From contig DCMF01000014.1 in NCBI GenBank assembly GCA_002321305.1, positions 1 to 9,061 of the forward strand: a DNA stretch of 9,061 bases. The letters are read 5' to 3'. The notes under the pieces were generated by a model. The model saw only the letters and a program-made list of their open reading frames with translations. It made no database searches and was not told the DNA's origin. The translations under genes were made by a program, and so were the position numbers. Shown here piece by piece: positions 4,266 to 9,061 of the stretch (position 1 is its first letter; each line of letters opens with the position of its first letter). This DNA is from Verrucomicrobia bacterium UBA1629. GTDB lineage: Bacteria > Verrucomicrobiota > Kiritimatiellia > RFP12 > UBA1067.

Positions 4266-6191
4266 TCACCGAACCTCCAGGACGCAGCCTTCGTTCGCGC
4301 CGAGCGCGAGGACGCCGTCCGCGTATGCGCCGCCCCAGGTGCGGACGACCCGGCCGTCGATCTCCAGCGGCACGGAAACGGCTTCCGGCGACGAATTGAC
4401 CGCGACCGCATAGAGCCGTCCGTCCGCCGCCGCGTGCTCCGTCAGTCCAAGGCGCGGATCGTCGCGCCGGACGCGCCGCCGCACGCCCGCACGTTCCGCC
4501 GCGAGCCGGTAGACGGGCCATGCGGTCAGCTGGGCGTTGCGCTCGATGGCGCCGTTGACGAACAGGACCCTGCCCTTCCCGTAGGCGAATTCCGTCATGA
4601 ACGGCTGGCCGTCCTTCGTCCGCAGCAGCACGGACGCGCCCTTTGCCGCGAGGCGGCGCGCGTACGGCTCCTCGAACGCGAACGACGCCTCGCCGCAGTC
4701 GACGGCGAGCGTCGTGCGCGCCTGCCAGTGGCTCTCCACCTCGACGCCCGCCGTCTCGGCGAGGTCGGAGAGGACCGTGCCGTCGCCGAGCGTCAGGAGC
4801 GCCGTCGCCCCCGCCCGCACCCGCGCGCGCAGCGCGTGCCAGGTCTGTCCGAGGTAGGCGTTGTACGTCTTCCCCGACGGCAGGATGTAGAAGTCGGCCT
4901 CCGGCAGGGCGTCCTCGGCCCGCGCGTAGCGGATGTCGAAGCCGGCCTGCCGCGCGAGCAGCCACGCGCCAAGGGAGGTCGCCCAGGCGTCCTCCTGCTC
5001 GGAGACGAGGACGGTCGCGTCAATCCGGCGGGGCGGCAGCGACCGAAACGGCAGCGCATCGAGGAATTCGCGGAACCTTTTCATCTCAAGCGCCTGCGGC
5101 TTGGGCGTCCCGTCCGCCGTGAAGACGCCCAGCTCGCGCTCGATGGCCGCCCAGTCGTAGGGGGCGAAGGCCAGGCGGTTCTGGTCGAACGCGCACCACC
5201 AGACATACGACTTGATCCCGGCGGCCCAGCAGCTGAAGAGCGCGGCGCGCATCGACGCGGCGGCGCGCGCCTCCGAGGCGACGCCCGGCCCCATCGAGCC
5301 CGCCTCCTCGACGAACGCGGGCCGTCCGGCGAGATCGGCGTAGTAGGTCGTCTCGCACGCCGCATGGCAGGCGTTGCGCAGCGTGTCGAACGGCTCCGTG
5401 TTGCAGCCGGGCGTCCAGAGCGGATACGGATGCGTCGTGAGGACGTCCACCAGCTCGCCCTGGTCGCGGGCGTTCGTCATCGCGTCGAACTTCGACGACA
5501 CGCTGTGCATGCCGCTCACAACGGGGCGCGAGGCGTCCGCCAGCCGGATCGACGCGGCGATCGCGTGCATCCAGTTGCGGAACTCCGCGCGCGTCGCCCG
5601 TCCCATCGCGTTGCACTCGTTGCCGAGATCCCACGCGACGATGGCCCTTTCGCCCTTCAAGGACTCCACGAGATGGCGCACGTAGCGCGTCTGCCACATG
5701 ACGGACTCGGCATCGGTGAGGGCGTTCTTGCGCTCCAGCGCGGGCGGCACGAACATGCGTCCGCTCATCCAGCCCGTGACGAGCCCCGCGACGAGGCCAA
5801 GCCCGCGGCGTTCGGCCGCGCGGCAGAGGAAGCGGAAGCGCTCGACCATCTCGTCGTCCACGGCGGCGGCGTTCTTCAGCTCTCCGTCGCCCTGCATCCA
5901 GCGGCGGAAGTCGCCGCGCCCGCCGTAGGCGGCCGTGAGCGGCTGGAAGTCGGGCCAGAGCGGGAAGACGCGAAGGATCGAGATCCCGTGCGCCGCGAGC
6001 CGGTCGAGGTCGCGCTCGACCTGCGCACCGTCCCAGTTCCGCCACATGTGCATCCCCGCATGGCTCGCCCAGTAGTTGACGCCGATGTCAAAGTCCTCCG
6101 CCGACGGAAACGCGCGCGGCGGCTCCGCACGGACTGGCCCCGCCACAGCCATCGCACCCACGCCGCAGATTCCAAGCAACAGCTTACCCAT
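4266..6191 (-). CDS. Secreted clan GH-A glycoside hydrolase with GATase-like C-terminal domain (641 aa)
   Basis: Predicted retaining glycosidase of the (beta/alpha)8 clan GH-A, nearest in style to GH5 or GH42; the exact family is not settled. The ATG at 6191 has AGGA with a five-base spacer and starts a Sec signal peptide (MGKLLLGICG..., likely cut after VRA, residue 22). Residues 35-380 form the barrel: FDIGVNYW (35-41), WDLGNECN (187-194) with Glu192 as probable acid/base after Asn191, THPYPLW (253-259), and PAFVEEAG (291-298) with Glu296 as probable nucleophile. Residues ~390-550 look like the flavodoxin/GATase-type domain that follows the barrel in GH42 beta-galactosidases (TVLVSEQ, FYILPSG, YGKGRVLFVNG). 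A small beta domain ends the protein. It is the last gene of the operon, 19 bases after the phosphoesterase gene. Substrate is unknown; the rhamnosidase neighbour suggests a rhamnose-containing plant or microbial glycan. Confidence 0.9.
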   Translation of the reverse strand: MGKLLLGICGVGAMAVAGPVRAEPPRAFPSAEDFDIGVNYWASHAGMHMWRNWDGAQVERDLDRLAAHGISILRVFPLWPDFQPLTAAYGGRGDFRRWMQGDGELKNAAAVDDEMVERFRFLCRAAERRGLGLVAGLVTGWMSGRMFVPPALERKNALTDAESVMWQTRYVRHLVESLKGERAIVAWDLGNECNAMGRATRAEFRNWMHAIAASIRLADASRPVVSGMHSVSSKFDAMTNARDQGELVDVLTTHPYPLWTPGCNTEPFDTLRNACHAACETTYYADLAGRPAFVEEAGSMGPGVASEARAAASMRAALFSCWAAGIKSYVWWCAFDQNRLAFAPYDWAAIERELGVFTADGTPKPQALEMKRFREFLDALPFRSLPPRRIDATVLVSEQEDAWATSLGAWLLARQAGFDIRYARAEDALPEADFYILPSGKTYNAYLGQTWHALRARVRAGATALLTLGDGTVLSDLAETAGVEVESHWQARTTLAVDCGEASFAFEEPYARRLAAKGASVLLRTKDGQPFMTEFAYGKGRVLFVNGAIERNAQLTAWPVYRLAAERAGVRRRVRRDDPRLGLTEHAAADGRLYAVAVNSSPEAVSVPLEIDGRVVRTWGGAYADGVLALGANEGCVLEVR

Positions 6192-6210
6192 GATCTTCCT
6201 GTTCCTTTCT

Positions 6211-7683
6211 TTACGCCTTTTGTTTCGCAAATTCCATCCAGCCGGTCGCGAGGGGCGCACCGAATTTGCCCCACTCGTTGACCGGGCGCACGGTGAAGCG
6301 CACCTCGCCGCAGTCGGGGATCGCCTCCTCGGCGAAGCGGCAGGCGACCGGCTCGACATCCTTCTCCGCCGGCAGGAGCGCGTTCGGCGAGTAGACGCGG
6401 CTCGACGCGACCGTGCGGACGACGCCGGAGATGCGCGACTCGCAGTCGACCTGGAAGTCGAAGGCCCGCGCGCCGCCGCTCCGCCCGTTCACCGGCGGGA
6501 ACGTGACCTCCACCTGCGGATGCGCGCGCCCCGTGCGATCCTTCCCTGGCACACCCCGCCGCACCGACACGGCGGCGCCCGGCGCGAACTGCGGCGGACG
6601 CGACGCGGCGGCGCGCGGCTCCTGACGGTAAGGCCGGTCTGACGGGTCGCCCAGCGGGATCACCCAGTCCGGCCCCAGCCGCAGCCCGTACTCGAAGTCG
6701 CGCCGCTCCAGCGTGATGCGGTCGTCGAAGACCTCCATCACCATCCCCTGCCGGCACGTCCCGAAGTCCAGCCACGGCATCTCCTTGGGCGGCGACATCC
6801 GGTCGTCCCAGGCGTGCCCGTTCTCGCGTCCCGCGAAGGTGAACTCCCAGCCGCTCGTCGAGCTGCAGCCGACGGACGTGAACGCCCCCTGCCAGATTGT
6901 CCGCTCCTCCAGGAGCGAGATGTGGGAGTGTCCGGAGAAGGCGATGCAGTTGGGGTAGTCCGACAGGACGCGCGTCGACGTCCCGTCGTCGCACGAGTCG
7001 TCCGCATAGGGTGACGAGCAGGTGCCGCGCGGATGGTCGTGCTGGCAGTAGAAGAACGGGCGCGCCGGGTCGAGTTCGGCCCCGTGGGCGGCAAACCACG
7101 CCGGCACCGGGTTCGGCTCGTTGGCGAGGCCGCGCGCAAGCGGCTGCAACCGGCCCTCGTCCCCGACGACCGACACCCAGTTGCGCAGGACGAACGTGTA
7201 GCCGTTGACCGTCTTGACGACGATCGGCGCGTAGTCCTCATGGAAAAGCTCGCGCCAGAATTTCTCGCGGTTGAACCAGAAGCCGAACCGCTTCGCCTCC
7301 TCGACCGTCTTGATGGGCCACGGCCCGCCGCCGTAGCAGAAACCGTCCACGTCGTGGTTGCCCGTGAGGAACAGCCGCTCGACGTGCGCCCCGTCGGGCC
7401 GCCGGTCGTCCGGGAAGACCTCGAACCAGATGCGCGCGACGTCCGCGAACTCGTTGTAATGGCCCCAGGTCGCGAGGTCGCCCGTGACGAGCACCGCGTC
7501 GACCTTCCGGTCGCGGAAGAACTCCAGCGCGCGGCGCCAGATCTCGGCGGAGTGGTCGCGCTTGACGTGGATGTCCGAGAGGACGCCGACGCGCAGGTTG
7601 GGGGCTTTCGCCGCGAACGCGGGCAGCCCCGCCGTCCCGGCCGCGCACGCGGCCCCGACCACGAAGTTTCTTCTTGTCATCAT
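6211..7683 (-). CDS. Tat-exported calcineurin-like metallophosphoesterase (490 aa)
   Basis: Predicted dinuclear-metal phosphoesterase. The full motif set is present: DIH at 37-39, GDL at 68-70, GNHD at 108-111, QHDHP at 214-218 and GHSH at 251-254. The N-terminus TRRNFVVGAA (3-12) followed by a hydrophobic Ala/Gly stretch to AFA is a twin-arginine signal, so the folded, metal-loaded enzyme should be exported. The ATG at 7683 is preferred over the adjacent ATG at 7680 and an in-frame start at 7707 because AAGGAG (7699-7694) is ten bases away. Residues ~365-490 form a separate beta-rich C-terminal domain (VEVTFPPVNG, FRVTVRP-like FTVRPVNEWG) of unknown role. It starts 25 bases after the GH106-like gene and ends 19 bases before the GH-A gene, implying one transcript. 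Relatives include cyclic-nucleotide phosphodiesterases and sugar-phosphate phosphatases; in this operon removal of phosphate from a glycan or its fragments is plausible but not shown. Confidence 0.94.
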   Translation of the reverse strand: MMTRRNFVVGAACAAGTAGLPAFAAKAPNLRVGVLSDIHVKRDHSAEIWRRALEFFRDRKVDAVLVTGDLATWGHYNEFADVARIWFEVFPDDRRPDGAHVERLFLTGNHDVDGFCYGGGPWPIKTVEEAKRFGFWFNREKFWRELFHEDYAPIVVKTVNGYTFVLRNWVSVVGDEGRLQPLARGLANEPNPVPAWFAAHGAELDPARPFFYCQHDHPRGTCSSPYADDSCDDGTSTRVLSDYPNCIAFSGHSHISLLEERTIWQGAFTSVGCSSTSGWEFTFAGRENGHAWDDRMSPPKEMPWLDFGTCRQGMVMEVFDDRITLERRDFEYGLRLGPDWVIPLGDPSDRPYRQEPRAAASRPPQFAPGAAVSVRRGVPGKDRTGRAHPQVEVTFPPVNGRSGGARAFDFQVDCESRISGVVRTVASSRVYSPNALLPAEKDVEPVACRFAEEAIPDCGEVRFTVRPVNEWGKFGAPLATGWMEFAKQKA

Positions 7684-7693
7684 GTCACTGTAT

Positions 7694-7699
7694 CTCCTT
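7694..7699 (-). promoter_or_regulatory. Ribosome binding site of the phosphoesterase gene
   Basis: Minus-strand AAGGAG in the 25-base gap after the rhamnosidase stop codon. The spacer is 10 bases to the ATG at 7683 and 13 to the ATG at 7680, favouring the first. It overlaps the alternative start region at 7707, which would have no site of its own. Confidence 0.65.
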
Positions 7700-7708
7700 G
7701 TTGTCAAT

Positions 7709-9061
7709 TTAGTCGGTCATAAGTCGCACGGGGCCGTAGAGACCGGCGGGCTTCAGCGGGGCGTCCGCCTTCGGGCCGTAGAGCGTCCATGTCGTCCGCG
7801 CCGCCTCCGGCAACGCCGCCTCGCGCACGAGGCGGTTGTGCCACGTCGCCGTGACGACGACCTCCAGCCGGTTCGTGCCGTCCGCGACGCGATCCGTCAG
7901 GTCGAGCCGGTACGGCGCGCACCAGAGACGTCCGACCGGCGCGCCGTTGAGGAAGACTTCGGCGCATTGCTCGACCCGACCGAGATCGACGACCGTCCGC
8001 TTGCCGCGCCGCGCCGCGAAGGCGAACGCCGCCCGCCGCGCGCCAGGCGCGAAACCGCCCAGCTCGACCGCCTCGCCGCCAGGAAGCGCCACGGGTGGAT
8101 GCCCCGTCACAGGGTCGGTCACGGACACCACCCCGTCCGCCGAAAAGCGGACGAACCGCGACTCGCCCGCCGCCAGCGACAGCGCGACGGGACGTCCGCG
8201 AAAACGCACCGTCCCGGCGACCGGCGCGTCCGGCGCCGCGACGAAGTACAGGTCTTCCGCGTCCATCCGGCGATGATACCACACGAGCGCGTCGCCGGGG
8301 GATTCGACGTCGGGGACAAGCCCTGCCGTCGGGTCGCCGCCCTCGACGGCACGCGCGCCCGCCCGCGCCAGCACGTCAATCTTCGCCCGGCTTGTCGCGT
8401 CCAAATACGTCCCTTCGGGAATCCACAGAACCGAATAGGACATTCCGTCCGGCAGGACGAGGCGGCCGTCCTTCGCGGACAGGCGGTTCAGGAGGACGTC
8501 GCGGTTGACGTAGTCGTCCTTGAAGCGGTTGCAGAAATGCGGCTCTTTCTCGCCCGGCTTGTGGCCGAGGCCGTCGCCGAGGACGCGCAGGACGTCCACG
8601 ACCGGCATCCCCGTCTCGAGGAATGCCGTGCAGCGCGCGCAGTAGTCCGTGAAGAGCGGCATGAAGCCCCACCACGTCTGCCCGCGCAGGAACGGCGTGC
8701 CGATGAAGTAGCCGAAGCTCGTGCCGGGCTTCTTGAAGCCGACCTGCGGATTGTGCGTGTAGGTATGGAACACCGGGAACGTCACGCCCTTCGCGAAATG
8801 GCGATCGAGGACGGGCTTGAAGTCGCGCAGGGCCTCGTCCCAGTCCAGTGCGCAGTTCGTGAGGGCCTCCGCCGCGACGCGCCGCTTGCCGTAGACGTGC
8901 GCGGCGGAGACGCACGGCAGGACGGCCTTGAAGTCGGCGCTGCCGACGCCCGTCGGCGCCGTCGGACGCCAGAACTCGCACATCGGGACGTCCGCGTGCT
9001 TCCAGTACGCGAGCAGGTCGCCCGCGAGCGCGTCGCCGAACGCCGTCTCGTACTGCACCGT
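7709..9061 (-). CDS. GH106-like alpha-L-rhamnosidase, C-terminal 450 residues (5' end outside window)
   Basis: The reading frame is open to the window edge; the GTG at 9058 is an internal Val codon, because the frame continues upstream and the barrel is incomplete. Family GH106 enzymes remove alpha-L-rhamnose by an inverting mechanism. Landmarks in the fragment, numbered from 9061: VPMCEFW (25-31), SAAHVYGKRRVAAEALT (52-68), GVTFPVFHTYTHNPQ (92-106), GQTWWGF (127-133) and a VVDVLRVLGDG helix-strand (154-164), all in the order found in GH106. Glutamates in MCEFW and AAEALT are candidates for catalytic or binding roles; I have not assigned them. The C-terminal ~120 residues form a GH2-type sugar-binding beta sandwich: AEVFLNGAPVG (367-377), YRLDLTDRV (384-392), TNRLEVVV (396-403), WHNRLV (407-412) and a final PAGLYGPVRL. 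The intact family members are near 1,000 residues, so more than half is missing. It is upstream in the operon and probably secreted, though the signal region is not visible. Confidence 0.85.
   Translation of the reverse strand, partial: TVQYETAFGDALAGDLLAYWKHADVPMCEFWRPTAPTGVGSADFKAVLPCVSAAHVYGKRRVAAEALTNCALDWDEALRDFKPVLDRHFAKGVTFPVFHTYTHNPQVGFKKPGTSFGYFIGTPFLRGQTWWGFMPLFTDYCARCTAFLETGMPVVDVLRVLGDGLGHKPGEKEPHFCNRFKDDYVNRDVLLNRLSAKDGRLVLPDGMSYSVLWIPEGTYLDATSRAKIDVLARAGARAVEGGDPTAGLVPDVESPGDALVWYHRRMDAEDLYFVAAPDAPVAGTVRFRGRPVALSLAAGESRFVRFSADGVVSVTDPVTGHPPVALPGGEAVELGGFAPGARRAAFAFAARRGKRTVVDLGRVEQCAEVFLNGAPVGRLWCAPYRLDLTDRVADGTNRLEVVVTATWHNRLVREAALPEAARTTWTLYGPKADAPLKPAGLYGPVRLMTD

Noticed and set aside
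3509..4399. A 296-codon + strand frame over the fic pseudogene and intergenic gap
   Set aside because: The minus strand carries clear Fic family sequence here; the + strand product resembles nothing and crosses three unrelated segments.
4434..6281. A 615-codon open frame on the + strand opposite the GH-A gene
   Set aside because: It is the antisense frame of a well-supported hydrolase in very G+C-rich DNA. Its product is Arg/Pro/Ala-rich with no recognisable domain and no ribosome binding site.
7706..7720. An intrinsic terminator between the rhamnosidase and phosphoesterase genes
   Set aside because: The 25-base gap has no stem followed by a T-run; it holds only a ribosome binding site, in line with co-transcription.

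Overview
The window looks like chromosomal DNA from a high-G+C, carbohydrate-degrading, Gram-negative-type bacterium. The gene content (a GH106-type rhamnosidase, a secreted clan GH-A hydrolase, a Tat-exported calcineurin-like phosphoesterase, a secreted glycerophosphodiesterase, REP-like palindromes) would suit a gut or rumen member of the Verrucomicrobiota/Kiritimatiellota/Lentisphaerota group. That placement is inference: the window has no rRNA or phylogenetic marker.

Left part (1-1164, + strand): two small tandem genes of visibly lower G+C (27 of 60 bases in 241-300, against 46 of 60 in 5881-5940) follow a good extended -10 promoter. Their products are divergent paralogs sharing a PHFH motif, a Cys strand, a YxxHG motif and a C-terminal WNxN...PxY signature. 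Their function is unknown; the layout is loosely DUF4160-like.

Middle part (1165-4265, genes on the - strand): a secreted glycerophosphodiester phosphodiesterase gene sits between two direct repeats. Each repeat consists of two REP-like palindromes, TTGACGCAAAGG-type short repeats and the last ~134 bp of a fic gene. The right copy continues into a nearly full-length fic gene, which is a pseudogene: it has an in-frame TAG at codon 41 and a frameshift with apparent loss of sequence at the catalytic loop. The left copy is only the 3' stump of a fic gene, ending 8 bases beyond the GDPD stop codon.

Right part (4266-9061, - strand): three closely spaced genes, transcribed from the right edge leftwards, form a polysaccharide-degradation operon: a GH106-like rhamnosidase (5' end outside the window), a Tat-signal metallophosphoesterase, and a Sec-signal clan GH-A hydrolase with a C-terminal flavodoxin/GATase-like domain. 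Gaps are 25 and 19 bases, each holding a Shine-Dalgarno site. The three exported products plausibly act together outside the cytoplasm on a rhamnose-containing, possibly pectic or phosphorylated, glycan. The operon promoter lies beyond the window.

The most unusual content is the fic/REP duplication around the GDPD gene and the PHFH paralog pair beside it. No CRISPR array, tRNA, rRNA, transposase or integrase gene was seen.
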